Shown in pieces: positions 19,462-29,426 of a stretch of DNA of 57,746 nucleotides. The notes under the pieces are model-generated. The model was not told the DNA's origin, did not search any database, and saw only the letters and a program-made list of their open reading frames with translations. The translations under genes and the position numbers were made by a program. Source of the stretch: Secundilactobacillus paracollinoides DSM 15502 = JCM 11969 (GTDB lineage Bacteria; Bacillota; Bacilli; Lactobacillales; Lactobacillaceae); assembly GCF_001311135.1 (NCBI RefSeq), contig NZ_BBAG01000014.1:1-57746 (forward strand), written 5' to 3'. Position 1 is the first letter of the stretch; every line of letters starts with the position of its first letter.

Positions 19462-20407
19462 GGTAAAGGTGATCTTTGGTGATGCCTCGTTGGGCCTGCG
19501 TGGCACCAACTTCGGCTATATCTTTAGCTATGACCGGGGTGGTCTGGAATCACTTGTTCAAAATGGCAAGGAATGGTGTTACCGGATCCCGCGCCCAGCA
19601 TTTTGGCGGGCAACAACGGATAATGATCGTGGTAACCAGTTCTACGTAAAATCTGCCCAATGGTTAGCGGCTGACATGTTCAGTCAGTGTGTGAAGATCG
19701 AAGTCTTCATCGACGGCCAGAGTGTGGGGTTCCCGATCTCACCAGAAAACAACAAATACTCAAATCAGGAATACGCGGATGAGGCCGCAGTTGAATACAC
19801 GTATCAAACGACCACGACCCCCGCTACTACTGTAACAGTGCGCTACACGGTCGACGGTTCCGGCAGCATCCAAGTGGCCGCCTACTACAATGGTGCCAAA
19901 GGGCTGCCACAGCTGCCCGTCTTTGGATTGCGTTTCACCATGCCCACGGCCGCAACTGGGTTCGACTACCAAGGGCTGTCAGGCGAAACCTATCCCGACC
20001 GGATGGCTGGCGGCGTTCCCGGCACCTACCACGTTGACGGCCTGCCCGTTTCACCCTACATGGTGCCACAGGAATGCGGCATGCACATGGCGACTGACAG
20101 TGTGACAGTCAACCGCGACCAAACGTTAAACAACGCTGATACCTCGCGTGCCAACTTCTCATTGCACTTCAGCAAGGCTAACAAGCCGTTTGCATTTAGC
20201 TGTCTGCCCTACACACCTGAAGAACTGGAAAACGCGACACATATCGAGGAACTGCCATTGAAACGTCGGACCATTCTGACGATTTACGGTGCGACTCGTG
20301 GTGTTGGTGGGATCGATTCCTGGGGTGCTGACGTGGAGGAGCAATACCATGTGAGTGCTGAGCAGGATATTGCGTTTGGGTTTGTGATCGATGGACCTGA
20401 GCAGTAA
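19442..20407 (+). CDS. lacM: Beta-galactosidase small subunit
   Basis: 321 residues, full length for LacM, which supplies the C-terminal GH2 domain in trans and completes the active site with LacL. Typical blocks are [18 protein letters not shown] near the N-terminus and [16 protein letters not shown], conserved in domain 5 of LacZ. ATG 19442 lies within the end of lacL, preceded by GGAGGTGAAG, indicating coupled translation. Followed by a hairpin with a T run. Confidence 0.95.
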   Translation: MANTSTKVKVIFGDASLGLRGTNFGYIFSYDRGGLESLVQNGKEWCYRIPRPAFWRATTDNDRGNQFYVKSAQWLAADMFSQCVKIEVFIDGQSVGFPISPENNKYSNQEYADEAAVEYTYQTTTTPATTVTVRYTVDGSGSIQVAAYYNGAKGLPQLPVFGLRFTMPTAATGFDYQGLSGETYPDRMAGGVPGTYHVDGLPVSPYMVPQECGMHMATDSVTVNRDQTLNNADTSRANFSLHFSKANKPFAFSCLPYTPEELENATHIEELPLKRRTILTIYGATRGVGGIDSWGADVEEQYHVSAEQDIAFGFVIDGPEQ

Positions 20408-20419
20408 TTAGATAGGTAT

Positions 20420-20456
20420 TTTTGGAGCGGTGACTTTGGTTGCTGCTCTTTTTTTG
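20420..20456 (+). terminator. Terminator of lacLM
   Basis: GAGC/GCTC-based imperfect stem around 20424-20450, followed by seven T, 13 bases after the lacM stop. Confidence 0.6.
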
Positions 20457-20516
20457 GTGGGAGGGTTGCGTGTCAGGTGGGGGATTAGGATGCTAGGGTT
20501 ATCTTTTATATTGTCG

Positions 20517-20762
20517 TGACGTGTTTACCGAGGTAGAAGGCCTCTGTGTAAGCAACTCTGATCAGAAAAGTCAGACCCGGACTTTTAGGGTGTTCGGTAA
20601 ATGAGTGGTGCCGGCTCCTACGCATCCTTGATATATAGACTAAACGTGTTCGGCAAGGCAGAGGCTCCTGTGTAAGTAACTCTGGTCAAAAAAGTCAGGC
20701 CCGGACTTTTCTGACCAGAGTTACTTACACTCCGCCCTCTAACCGCCTTGCCTCACACTCTA
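20517..20762 (-). repeat. Hairpin repeat, minus orientation, with extra tail unit
   Basis: On the minus strand it starts TAGAGTGTGAGGCAAGGCGG at 20762. Clamp GTGT/ACAC, loop GAG/CGA, stem GCAAGGC/GCCTTGC, long apical stem GTAAGTAACTCTGGTCAG. A second decayed unit continues to about 20517. No minus-strand gene ends here; it sits between lacM and a plus-strand gene. Confidence 0.8.
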
Positions 20763-20836
20763 CTTGACTTACAGTACCCTCTAACTCCTATAATATACGG
20801 TGTAAAGAAACTTCACTATTTAGGAGGGTTTCAGAT

Positions 20837-21789
20837 ATGAAAGAAGTTGCGATTGGCAATTCCAATTTAAAGACTTCAGCCGTTGCGCTTGGCATCATGC
20901 GCATGCTGAAGTTGAATTCTGATGAGGCTGCGTCCGTTTTGGACACCGTTCATGATCACGGTGTTAACTTTATCGACTCAGCTGATATTTATGGCTCAGG
21001 TCAATCTGAAGAGGTCTTTGGCGAAGCGTTGAAGAAAGCTGGCGTTAAGCGTGAAGACTGATCATCCAGTCAAAGGGTGGCATCATTTTAGATCCTAAAC
21101 GCAGTCACGATGACCTTGTGTTTGGGATGCGGTATGATTTTTCTAAGGACCATTTGATTGAAGCTGTCGACGGTATTTTGAAACGGATGCAGATCGATTA
21201 TTTGGACTTTTTCCTGTTACACCGACCAGACCCACTGATGGAACCAGACGAAATTGCTGCGGCATTTGACGAACTGCAGGCGGCTGGCAAAGTCCGCCAC
21301 TTCGGTGTTTCTAACTGTAACCCTAACCAGGTTAACCTGATTCAATCTGCGGTTGACCAAAAATTGATGGTGAACCAGTTGCAGTTTAGTGTCATGCATG
21401 CTGGCGCCATTCGTGCCGGGTTGCACGTGAACATGGAAGACGATGCCAGTGTCGACCACGATGGCGGCATGATTGAATACTCACGGTTACACAACATGAC
21501 GATCCAAGCATGGTCTCCATACCAGTATGGCCTGTTTGAAGGTCCATATATTGATAACCCAAAGTTCCCTGAATTAAACAAGAAGCTCCAAGAGTTGGCT
21601 GATGCAAAGGGCAGTACCAAAAACGGTATTGCAACGGCCTGGATCCTCCGTCACCCAGCAAATATGCAGGTGATCTTGGGGTCAATGAACAAGGAACACC
21701 TGACAGAAAGTATTGCCGGTGCCGATGTTCAGCTGACGAAGCAGGAGTGGTATGATTTGTATTTTGCGGCTGGGAATGATTTGCCGTAG
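20837..21789 (+). pseudogene. Aldo/keto reductase (YdhF-like); one frameshift as read
   Basis: NADPH-dependent oxidoreductase of about 317 residues, TIM-barrel fold. Visible catalytic blocks are FIDSADIYGSGQSEE (Asp and Tyr), SKGGI (Lys) and LLHRPDPLM (His). The frame breaks at 21059: GACTGATCATC should read GACTGGATCATC (DWIIQSKGG), one G missing. The start has AGGAGGGTTTC upstream. The stop TAG at 21787-21789 is the opening triplet of a hairpin repeat. Physiological substrate unknown. Confidence 0.85.
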
Positions 21790-22048
21790 AGTGTGAGGTA
21801 AGGCGGTTTAGGGGCAGAATGTAACGGACTCTGGCAGAAATGCCTGGGTTTGGCATTTTTGCCAGAGTCCGTTACATGGCCGCCCCGTGCCTTGCTGAAC
21901 ACGTTTCAGCAATGTAAAAGTAGCGCACGTTGCCAAGACCACTTCATAGCAGAAATACACCAAAGTCCGGTTCTGACTTTTTGGTCATAGTCCGTTACAC
22001 GTTAGCCCCGTGCCTTGTTGAACACGTTTCGGCATGGTAGCCAAGAAA
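21787..22048 (+). repeat. Stop-fused hairpin repeat plus tail-only unit
   Basis: TAG of the reductase is followed by AGTGTGAGGTAAGGCGG. Clamp GTGT/ACAC, loop GAG/TGA, stem GTAAGGC/GCCTTGC, apical GTAACGGACTCTGGCAG with its complement. A second unit lacking the 5' arm begins near 21968. Confidence 0.88.
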
Positions 22049-22071
22049 GCTAAAAATTAAAGTAGCTAAAA

Positions 22072-22127
22072 ACTAAAAACAGCCCCGGATCGACATGTGA
22101 TTGTCGGTTCGAGACTGTTTTTTGATT
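22072..22127 (+). terminator. Terminator-like hairpin
   Basis: AAAACAG pairs with CTGTTTT, with an inner CGACA/TGTCG stem, followed by six T. It lies between convergent repeats after the reductase. Confidence 0.7.
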
Positions 22128-22144
22128 TAAAGTTAGTATTGAAG

Positions 22145-22286
22145 GCATTTCTAGGCCACCGAGCGGAAACGTGCTCCAGAAAACTGAGGCTACTGCCTAA
22201 GCCAACTCTGCAAAAATGCCAAGTTCAGGCATTTCTGCCAGAGTTGGCTTAGGCTCCGCCCTCAACCCGTTTTCCTCCGCACTCTA
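22145..22286 (-). repeat. Stop-fused hairpin repeat downstream of menE
   Basis: On the minus strand it opens with the menE stop: TAGAGTGCGGAGGAAAACGG. Clamp GTGC/GCAC, loop GGA/GGA, stem GGAAAAC/GTTTTCT, apical stem GCCTAAGCCAACTCTGGCAG with complement. One arm lacks a single C, possibly a read error. Confidence 0.9.
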
Positions 22287-23697
22287 CAATAGTTTCCTCA
22301 ACACCACCCGCTGCACCTTCCCACCAGCATTCACCGGCAGCGCATCAATCGCAATAAACCGTTTTGGCACCTTATAGTGGGCCAAATGGTCGCGACCATA
22401 CTGCTTAAACGTCAGCGTGTCCAGCGGTTCATCTGCCACCACGAACGCTACGGGTACCATGCCCCAAGTGTCGTTGGGTTCGCCAACCACCGCAATATCA
22501 CGGATTCCGGGGCAGTTTTGGTAGACTGCTTCAATCTCATCCGGGAAAATATTTTCGCCACCCGAAATGATCATGTCATCCAGCCGGCCGTCGACAAAGA
22601 GGAAGCATCGTAATCCAGTTGACCCACATCGCCAGTTTTGTACCAACCATCCGCAGTTGTTTTGTCAAATAGGGCGGTTGGCCGGTTGAGGTAACCTGGC
22701 GTCAGGGCGGGGGTCTTCAACAGAATCTCGTTGTCATCGCTGATCATGAGTTGCGTGCTAAATAACGGCTGACCCGCTGACCCAATCTTAGCGGCCGCAT
22801 CCTGGTTGCTTAGCGCGACGATTTGCGAACACGTCTCCGTCATCCCGTACGACTGGACAACGCTGATATGCAGCTGCTCGCAGCGTTTAAGCGTGGTGCG
22901 ATCAATTGGCCCGCCACCAAGCAACATGGTTCTAAAGTGAGCATTATATGGGGCTGAGTTCGTTTCTTGAAACGCCAATAACTTTTTCAGCATGTAGGGG
23001 ACGACCGACATCGCAGTGACCGGTTCGTTGACCAGAATCGTGTTAATGGCTTCAGCGTCAAACCGTTCAGTTAAGCGCACCGTCATGCCGTAGATCAGTC
23101 CGCGCATCATGATTGAAAAACCGCTGATGTGAAAGATCGGTACCGCACAGAGCCAGTCATCATTTGGCGTCAGACCAAGATTCAGTGCTGAAGCTAAAGC
23201 TGAATTGTAATGGTTGTCAAACGTCTGTAAGACACCTTTTGGGGCACCCGTTGTCCCAGAAGTATACATGATGCTGGCAACTTGCGGCAGATCAAAGTCT
23301 GATTGCAATGATTCGGGATCGGCGGCCGTTGCCAATAAAACACTGAATTGAATAAACGCCTCAGGAAAATCAGTCCGCCATAAATCGTCTGCGACTAGAC
23401 AAGTGCTGGCCTGGCAGTCGACAAATTCACGCAACAGTTCCGCCGTCGTAAGCCGTTTGTTGAGCCAGACGATCGTCCTACCAGAGCCTAGGAGCGCCAT
23501 GGCGATTCGGTAGCCTGCCAGTGTATTGTTTGCTAGAACGGCGACCCGCGTTTGAGCCGGGATGTTGTTGGCGGTTAATTGACCGGCAATATGGCCGGCA
23601 TCAGTCGCGAGCGCCTGAAAGCTCAGTTGTTGTTTGCCGTCCGTCACCGCGATTCGGTCAGGCTGAGGCGTGCTTGTTTACATAACCAATTATCCAA
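22284..23697 (-). pseudogene. menE: o-Succinylbenzoate-CoA ligase; two frameshifts as read
   Basis: Acyl-adenylate-forming enzyme of menaquinone synthesis. Core motifs: YTSGTTGAPKG (ATP loop), SYGMTETCSQ, WYKTGDVGQLD and the C-terminal DDMIISGGENIFPDEIE. The inferred start is TTG at 23697 after AGGAAGG, giving MDNWLCKQARLS, a normal MenE N-terminus. Frame breaks lie near 23660 (LSPDRIAV needs one more C) and near 22612 (GATGCTTCC should read GATGGCTTCC, one G missing). It directly follows menB on the minus strand. The stop TAG is the first triplet of a hairpin repeat. Other men genes are not in the window, so the pathway may be partial. Confidence 0.85.
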
Positions 23698-23709
23698 ACG
23701 ATCGCCTTC

Positions 23710-24531
23710 CTATGGGAACTTTGGGTACTTATCGAAATCTGGCTTGCGCTTTTCGTTAAACGCATCGCGGCCTTCCTTACCCTCATCCGTTTGGTAAAAC
23801 AGCATCGTCGCGTCACCGCCAAGTTGCTGCAACCCGGCCAAACCGTCCGTATCAGCGTTCATGGCTGCCTTAATAAACCGCAGGGCAGTCGGTGATTTCG
23901 TCAAAATTTCATTACACCAGTCCAGCGTGACAGATTCGACGTCAGCCAGTGGGGCGACTTTATTGATCCAGTTCATTTGGTAGGCTTCTTCCGCGCTGTA
24001 GAAATGGTTGAGGAACCAGACTTCCTTAGCCCGTTTATGGCCGATGACACGTGCCAGATAGCAGGAACCGTAGCCGGCGTCAAAACTACCGACCTTGGGA
24101 CCAGTTTGGCCGAACTGGGCGTTGTCAGCAGCAATGGTCAGGTCACAGACCAGCTGGAGAATGTTTCCACCGCCGACTGACCAGCCTTTCACCATTGCGA
24201 TGACCGGTTTTGGAATGATCCGAATCAGGTGTTGCAGGTCCAGCACGTTGAGTCGGGCAATGTGGTCGTTGCCGACATACCCGCCGTTGCCGCGAACGGA
24301 CTGGTCGCCACCGGAAGAAAAGGCCTTGTCGCCCGCACCGGTTAAAATAATCACGCCAATTGTGGTATCATCACGACAGTAAGTAAACGCGTCGATCATG
24401 TCCTGAACCATGCCAGGCGTAAACGCATTCAATTTGTCGGGCTGGTTCATGGTGATCTTCGCAATTTTATCTGCGCGTTCAAAGAAGATCCAGTCGTAGG
24501 TTTTTACAGTCTACCATGTCACTGATGTCAA
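23710..24531 (-). pseudogene. menB: 1,4-Dihydroxy-2-naphthoyl-CoA synthase; in-frame amber codon near the start
   Basis: Crotonase-fold enzyme that closes the naphthoate ring. Signature blocks are [40 protein letters not shown] and [12 protein letters not shown] at the C-terminus. The ATG at 24450 would lose a conserved N-terminus. Reading on upstream in the same frame gives [20 protein letters not shown], one in-frame TAG at 24511-24513, then a TTG start at 24531 with AAGGATGA before it. The only lesion is therefore one TAG where a sense codon (perhaps CAG) is expected. The gene is divergent from a hotdog thioesterase and followed by menE. Confidence 0.85.
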
Positions 24532-24562
24532 TTTAACTCATCCTTTCAGATTTGAGGTTATT

Positions 24563-24937
24563 ATGATGCATAATTTATTAGAAACGTTAGGGATAAAGCA
24601 GGTTTCAGTTTCAAAAAACAACGTTATTATATCACTAAATATAACGGATGCGATTAAACAACCGTACGGAATCGTTCATGGCGGCATTAACGCTGTGTTA
24701 GCAGAAAGTGCTGCGTCCATCGGTGGTAACGCAAATTTGGATGACGCGCACGTTGCGGTGGGGCTGGATGTGCATACGCATCATTTAAAACCAGCTGCAA
24801 CTGGCGAGCTCGTTGCCAGCGCGACGCCAATTAGAATTGGCCGCACGACGCAGGTCTGGCAGGTTGAGACCCGAGTCGGAGAAACCTTGACCAGCTTTAG
24901 TACGGTGACGTTGGCGGTCACGGTCAAACCAGCCTAA
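24563..24937 (+). CDS. Hotdog-fold acyl-CoA thioesterase, probably acting on DHNA-CoA
   Basis: 124 residues, PaaI-like hotdog fold. The catalytic region is YGIVHGGINAVLAESAAS, with the Glu seen in this thioesterase group, and HTHHLKPAATGELVA follows. Placed head to head with menB-menE, it is likely the enzyme that releases 1,4-dihydroxy-2-naphthoate from CoA (MenI role). This is inferred from neighbourhood and size. Start at 24563 or 24566 after GAGG. Confidence 0.8.
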   Translation: MMHNLLETLGIKQVSVSKNNVIISLNITDAIKQPYGIVHGGINAVLAESAASIGGNANLDDAHVAVGLDVHTHHLKPAATGELVASATPIRIGRTTQVWQVETRVGETLTSFSTVTLAVTVKPA

Positions 24938-24976
24938 AAATGGCATCGGTGCGTAATGTACCGGGCCATTTTTGAT
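24934..24976. terminator. Bidirectional terminator between thioesterase and merR
   Basis: AAAAATGGC pairs with GCCATTTTT around 24936-24974, with T runs on both strands. It serves two convergent genes. Confidence 0.85.
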
Positions 24977-25430
24977 TAGCTGACTTTGTTTGGTTTAACC
25001 CGTTTTGAGTCATCAATTGTGATGGGCGAATTCGGAATGTCGCAGTTCGCGATGACCGCATCCTCAGTGCCTGCGTCACAGGCAGCTTCGAAGTAGCGTA
25101 CTTTAAAATTGAGTTTGTCGAGATGTTTTTGCAGCTGTGCCATTTGGTCGTGAACGGCTTCTTGCTGAGCTTTAAAAATGGCCAAACGGTCGGCTAACGT
25201 TTCGTCGCCAGCCATCGACATTTCCACGAATTTGCGGATTTCGCTAAGCTGCATGCCAGTGCCTTTTAAACACGTAATGAGGTCGATGAAATCAAGGTCA
25301 TGCTCAGAAAATTCGCGCCGACCAGCTTTATTGCGGTGAACGAAGGGCATGAGGCCTTCGTGGTCGTAGTAGCGCAGCGTGTAGCTGCTGAGGCTGATCT
25401 TTCAGCAACTTGCCCGATTGAATACATCAT
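24976..25430 (-). pseudogene. MerR-family regulator; frameshift in the HTH as read
   Basis: About 150 residues. The DNA-binding part MYSIGQVAE..KISLSSYTLRYYDHEGL continues into LMPFVHRNKAGRREFSE, a long coiled-coil helix and a short C-terminal tail with two Cys. The frame breaks near 25405, where GAAAGATC should be GAAAAGATC (one A missing). The start ATG at 25430 or 25427 follows GGGGGAAACC. A perfect 20-bp palindrome at 25471-25490 in its own promoter is the likely operator, so autoregulation is expected. The inducer is unknown; the group resembles AdhR/BltR-like regulators of aldehyde or redox stress, which fits nearby reductases. Confidence 0.8.
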
Positions 25431-25470
25431 GGGTGGTTTCCCCCTTAAGTAGTAGTGGGTCTAGTTTACC

Positions 25471-25490
25471 ACTTAGAGTCGACTCTAAGT
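25471..25490. promoter_or_regulatory. MerR operator palindrome
   Basis: ACTTAGAGTCGACTCTAAGT is a perfect 20-bp dyad, the length and form typical of MerR-family operators. It lies about 40 bases before the merR start. Confidence 0.8.
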
Positions 25491-25663
25491 AAACTTACAT
25501 TGTGTGTTATTTAGTTTTGCAAAATTGGAATATAGTGTGTTAAGGTAAGAGTGTTCAAGAAAGCGGTTTAACTGTAGGCTATGAAGTCGATTATGCTGTG
25601 ATTTTAGCAGGCTGACAGAACAAAGCGACAGTTACAACGGAGTAGGTTTGAAATTCCGATATA

Positions 25664-25734
25664 AAATATGAATAAGAAACTTATTCATATTTTTCTTGAA
25701 AGCGGTTGACTATTGTTTATAATCATTCTAACAT
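25664..25734 (+). promoter_or_regulatory. nox promoter with adjacent 13-bp dyad
   Basis: -35 TTGACT (25706-25711), 17-base spacer, -10 TAACAT (25729-25734). Just upstream, AAATATGAATAAG (25664-25676) pairs exactly with CTTATTCATATTT (25680-25692). The dyad could be a repressor site or an AT-rich hairpin. Confidence 0.6.
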
Positions 25735-25815
25735 AGAAGGCGAAACGAAAAAGCTGGTTCGTGAGCGGGCTGACAGGATTAGTGGGCTGACGAATCATTG
25801 GGAGGCTATATTTTT

Positions 25816-27191
25816 ATGTCAAAGACAAAGGTTATTGTTGTTGGTGCATCACATGGTGGTCACCAATCTGTTTTGGAATTAACACGCAAGTATAAAGATC
25901 TCGACATCAAATTATTTGAAGCAGGCGACTTCATTTCATTTATGTCATGTGGGATGGAATTATATCTTGAAAACAGTGTCACAGATGTCAATGACGTCCG
26001 TAATTTCCGGCCAGAAGACCTGGAAAAACGCGGCGCAGAAGTATACGCTAACCACGAAGTAACCAAGATCGATACTGATCACAAGCAGGTTGCTGTTAAG
26101 GACTTAAAGTCTGGCGAAACGCAGAATTATGACTACGATAAGTTGATCCTGAGTTCAGGGGTAACGCCAAACGATTTACCGGTTCCTGGCCACGATTTGG
26201 AAAATGTTTATCTGATGCGGGGTAAGGACTGGGCCGAAAAGATCAAGGCAAAGCTCGCTGATCCAACCGTTAAAAACATTACCGTTATCGGTGCTGGTTA
26301 CATTGGTGTTGAAGCTGCTGAGGCCAGCACCAAAGCCGGCAAGCACGTGACCTTGATCGACATGATCGACCGGCCTCTGGGCAACTACCTGGATGCTGAT
26401 TTGACCGATGTTTTGGCTAAGGAATTAGCTGATAAGGCGTTGACGTCGTTACGGGCGCCCACATTGAATCCTATGAAGGTTCTGGTAAGGTTACCGCTGT
26501 GAAGACGAGCGATGCTGAATATCCAAGTGACTTGGTCATTCAAGCAGCCGGCGTTAAGCCAAACACTGCTTGGTTAAAGGGAACCATCGATTTGGATGAC
26601 CGTGGCTGGATCGAAACGGATGAATATCTGCGCACAAACGTTCCTGACGTTTACGCCATGGGTGACGCTGTGTTAGCTTACTCGATCCCTGCTCAAACCA
26701 AGATGCCAATTGCTTTGGCCACTGTCGTTCGTCGTGAAGCGCGTTACGTGGTCGATCACATCTTCGAAAACACACCTTCAGTACCATTCCAAGGTGTGGT
26801 CGGTTCATCAGCACTGAGTGTGTTTGATTACCACTTTGCTTCATCTGGCTTAAACACAACCACTGCTAAAAAAGCTGGTGTGACCATCAAGACTTCCTTC
26901 TACAAGGATACCTTGCGGCCAGCTTATGTCCCTACTGAAAAGGGCAACCCGGATGTCTATGTTGGGTTAGACTTTGACCCACAGACTCACAAGATCTTGG
27001 GTGGTGCCGTCTTATCAACCTATGACATTACGGCTCAAGAGAACGTGATTGCCTTGGCTGTGCAACAAGGATTGCGTTTGGAAGACCTCGCACAAGCTGA
27101 CTTCTTCTTCCAACCAGGCTTTGATCGTCAATGGAGCTTGTTGAACCTAGCTGCACAACACGCACTGGGCGAACCAGAATTTACTAAATAA
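25816..27191 (+). pseudogene. nox: NADH oxidase, NADH peroxidase/oxidase family; one frameshift as read
   Basis: FAD flavoprotein of about 458 residues that reduces oxygen with NADH, regenerating NAD in heterofermentative growth. FAD site VIVVGASHGGHQSV at the N-terminus; redox Cys in FMSCGMELYL near residue 45; NADH site VIGAGYIGVEAAE; second FAD motif VYAMGDAVLAY. The frame breaks near 26437: AAGGCGTTGAC should be AAGGGCGTTGAC (KGVDVVTGAHIESY). The start at 25816 follows GGGAGG; TTG 25798 is in frame but precedes the ribosome site. Water-forming oxidase is favoured over peroxidase but not proven. Confidence 0.88.
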
Positions 27192-27206
27192 AATAAAACG
27201 ATCATT

Positions 27207-27252
27207 TTAGCAGCTGTCAGGCGGAATTAAATCCTGATGGCTGTTTTTTGAT
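27207..27252 (+). terminator. Terminator of nox
   Basis: CAGCTGTCAGG/CCTGATGGCTG stem followed by TTTTTT, about 20 bases after the stop. Confidence 0.8.
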
Positions 27253-27358
27253 GCCCTTATTTACGACATTTAGGTCAACGATAACCAAGTTCAAATTATT
27301 GACCTGGTCAGCTAATCGCGCGATACTCACTGTGAAATCTGAAAGGAAGTGCATTTTG

Positions 27359-28146
27359 ATGGGGTTGATTACAAAAACTGACGTAGTGTACGATCCAGAG
27401 CACGAGTTAAAAACAGATCTTTATTACGATGACAGTAAACCAGCACGGGCGACGATCATTGATATTCATGGCGGTGGCTGGTTCCGCGGAGACAAGGGCA
27501 AGGATGCTGACTGGCTGAACGACTGGTTGCTGGCGGCTATGCGGCAGTGGTGCCGAATTATCGGATTACACCTGAAGCTTATTACCCGGCACCCTTAGAA
27601 GACATGGCGACACTGGTAGCCTGGCTGAAGACTCAGGATCTGCCGCAACAAACCGCTGTTGTCGGCTCATCGGCCGGCGGAAACATGTCGGTTGAATTAG
27701 CCATTCAAACGGGGATGCCTGCGGTGTCATTATCTGGTATTCTCGACATTGATGACTGGCTTGAGCACCACGAAGATGTTGTTGCGGCAGAGGGTGACAC
27801 GAGCAGTTTCAACAGCACGGCCAGCGCCCAGATTAATCAGGACGGGCACAACGACAGTTTTTATAAGTGGTTTGTGACCAACTACTTTAACGGTGAAACC
27901 TCTGAGTGGCAGGCGGCAACGCCGGTGCATCGCATTAGCGACACGACGGGGCCGCTATTCTTGGCGAACTCATTAAACGAATTTGTGCCTACCAGCGGCG
28001 TGTTACAGGTTGCGCAAGCGATGACGTATCATCAACGACCGTTTGAGCTGATGATGATGATTCCGGGAACGCGGCACGCTAAGGGGTATTTGGATGACGT
28101 TTTTAACCAGACAATGCTGTTTTTAGATGCTCATTTAGAAAAATAA
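27359..28146 (+). pseudogene. Alpha/beta hydrolase (esterase-like); one frameshift as read
   Basis: About 262 residues. Oxyanion block DIHGGGWFRGDKGKDADW, then PNYRITPEAYYPAPLEDM, nucleophile elbow VGSSAGGNMS and a C-terminal His in GTRHAKGYLDD: the hormone-sensitive-lipase/BD-FAE-like layout. The frame breaks near 27537: LLAGYAAVVPNYR requires GCGGGC where GCGGC is read (one G missing). The start at 27359 follows GAAAGGAAG; upstream in-frame codons are not supported. Substrate unknown, probably a short-chain ester. Confidence 0.8.
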
Positions 28147-28283
28147 TACATTATGCGTATTTAATGAATCGCTAAGATAATTCTTAAATTCTCTAAGAAA
28201 TTACTGAGAAACAAAAACTAGTTAACTTGTTTAACCATCAACCTTTTGAACGGTTGGGCTAACTGAGACAACTAATGAAATAA

Positions 28284-28322
28284 GAAACGGCCGTGGCTAT
28301 TTGATTGCTCGGCCGTTTTTTA
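28284..28322 (+). terminator. Terminator of the hydrolase gene
   Basis: AACGGCCG/CGGCCGTT stem followed by six T, about 140 bases after the stop. The intervening stretch (28147-28283) has no ORF and one loose GTTAAC...-type hairpin. Confidence 0.8.
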
Positions 28323-28432
28323 ATGGCCGGACTGTCAGTTAATTATCATGGCTAGTTAATGAATGGGGTTAACTAATTATGCTACAGTGAGGTTGGAATT
28401 AATTTCCAAAACTACACATAGGGGTGAACGAT

Positions 28433-29320
28433 ATGAGGATTCAAACGGTAACGGTTGCTGGTGGCGGCACATTGGGCAGTCAAATTGCGTACCAAACAGC
28501 ATATGCTGGTAAGCACGTCACGATTTATGATATCAATGACGAGGCCTTGACCGCGGCAAAGAATCGACTCCAACGGCTGGACGCATCGTATCAGGGCGAT
28601 ATGCATGCGACTCAGGCAGACCTGGACGAGACGCATGCGCGGATACAGGTTACGAGTGACCCAAACACTGCGTTCGGTAATGTCGACTTGGTTATTGAAG
28701 CAATTCCTGAAGTGACCACTATCAAAACCGATTTTTACCATCTCATTTCGGGCATTGCCGATGCCAGAACGATCTTTGCGTCAAATTCATCTACCTTTCT
28801 GCCATCGCAATTTGCAGATCAGACAGACCGGCCGAGCCAGTTTGCTAATTTGCACTTTGCCAACCAGATCTGGAAGCATAATACGGCTGAGATTATGGGC
28901 CACCCTGGGACTGATCCGAAGGTCATCGCTACGTTAACCACGTTTGCGCATGAGATTTCGATGGTGCCGATCGTGGTGCAAAAAGAACAGCCGGGTTACG
29001 TTTTAAATTCACTGTTAACACCATTCCTGGAAAACGCCGCTTATCTTTGGGGCGAAGATATTGCGACACCGCAGACAGTGGATAAGACCTGGATGATCGA
29101 TGGCGGGGCACCCATGGGGCCATTCGCAACGATTGACCTTGTTGGCTTACGCACCTTCTTCAATATCACGCAGGAACGTCAGGGCGACAATCCAGCGTTT
29201 AAGAAGACGTTAGCCAAGGTGCAGCAGATGATCGATGACGGTAATTTGGGGTTGGAAAGCGGTCATGGATTCTACACGTATCCAGACCCGGCTTATCAAC
29301 AAACGGATTTTCTGGCATAG
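28433..29320 (+). CDS. 3-Hydroxyacyl-CoA dehydrogenase-like enzyme
   Basis: Intact, 295 residues. NAD-binding VAGGGTLGSQIAYQTA at the N-terminus, LVIEAIPE, SNSSTFLPS, and catalytic His in LHFANQIW. The C-terminal domain has YVLNSLLTPFLENA, the paired helical domain of the 3-hydroxybutyryl-CoA dehydrogenase family. It would oxidise or reduce 3-hydroxyacyl-CoA (or a related 3-hydroxy acid) with NAD. The start ATG 28433 follows AGGGGTG; the GTG at 28424 is within the ribosome site. Monocistronic, with terminators on both sides. Confidence 0.85.
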   Translation: MRIQTVTVAGGGTLGSQIAYQTAYAGKHVTIYDINDEALTAAKNRLQRLDASYQGDMHATQADLDETHARIQVTSDPNTAFGNVDLVIEAIPEVTTIKTDFYHLISGIADARTIFASNSSTFLPSQFADQTDRPSQFANLHFANQIWKHNTAEIMGHPGTDPKVIATLTTFAHEISMVPIVVQKEQPGYVLNSLLTPFLENAAYLWGEDIATPQTVDKTWMIDGGAPMGPFATIDLVGLRTFFNITQERQGDNPAFKKTLAKVQQMIDDGNLGLESGHGFYTYPDPAYQQTDFLA

Positions 29321-29365
29321 ACTGTCTGGGGTAACAAGCTTACTGATACCCGTTAGATAGCATAA

Positions 29366-29426
29366 ATAAGCCACCTGAACCAGGCTGGTTTTCTCATCAG
29401 AAAACAGCGTAGTGCAGGTGGCTTGT
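29366..29426 (+). terminator. Branched hairpin after the dehydrogenase / before uppP
   Basis: The outer stem AAGCCACCTG (29368-29377)/CAGGTGGCTT (29415-29424) encloses two inner hairpins, AACCA/TGGTT and TTTTCT/AGAAAA, making a three-way junction. It is followed by GTTTAC, a weak T tract. Likely terminator, possibly also part of the uppP leader. Confidence 0.6.

Noticed and set aside
24511-24513. Amber recoding as an explanation for the TAG in menB
   Set aside because: TAG ends many genes in this window and no suppressor tRNA is visible; mutation or read error is simpler.
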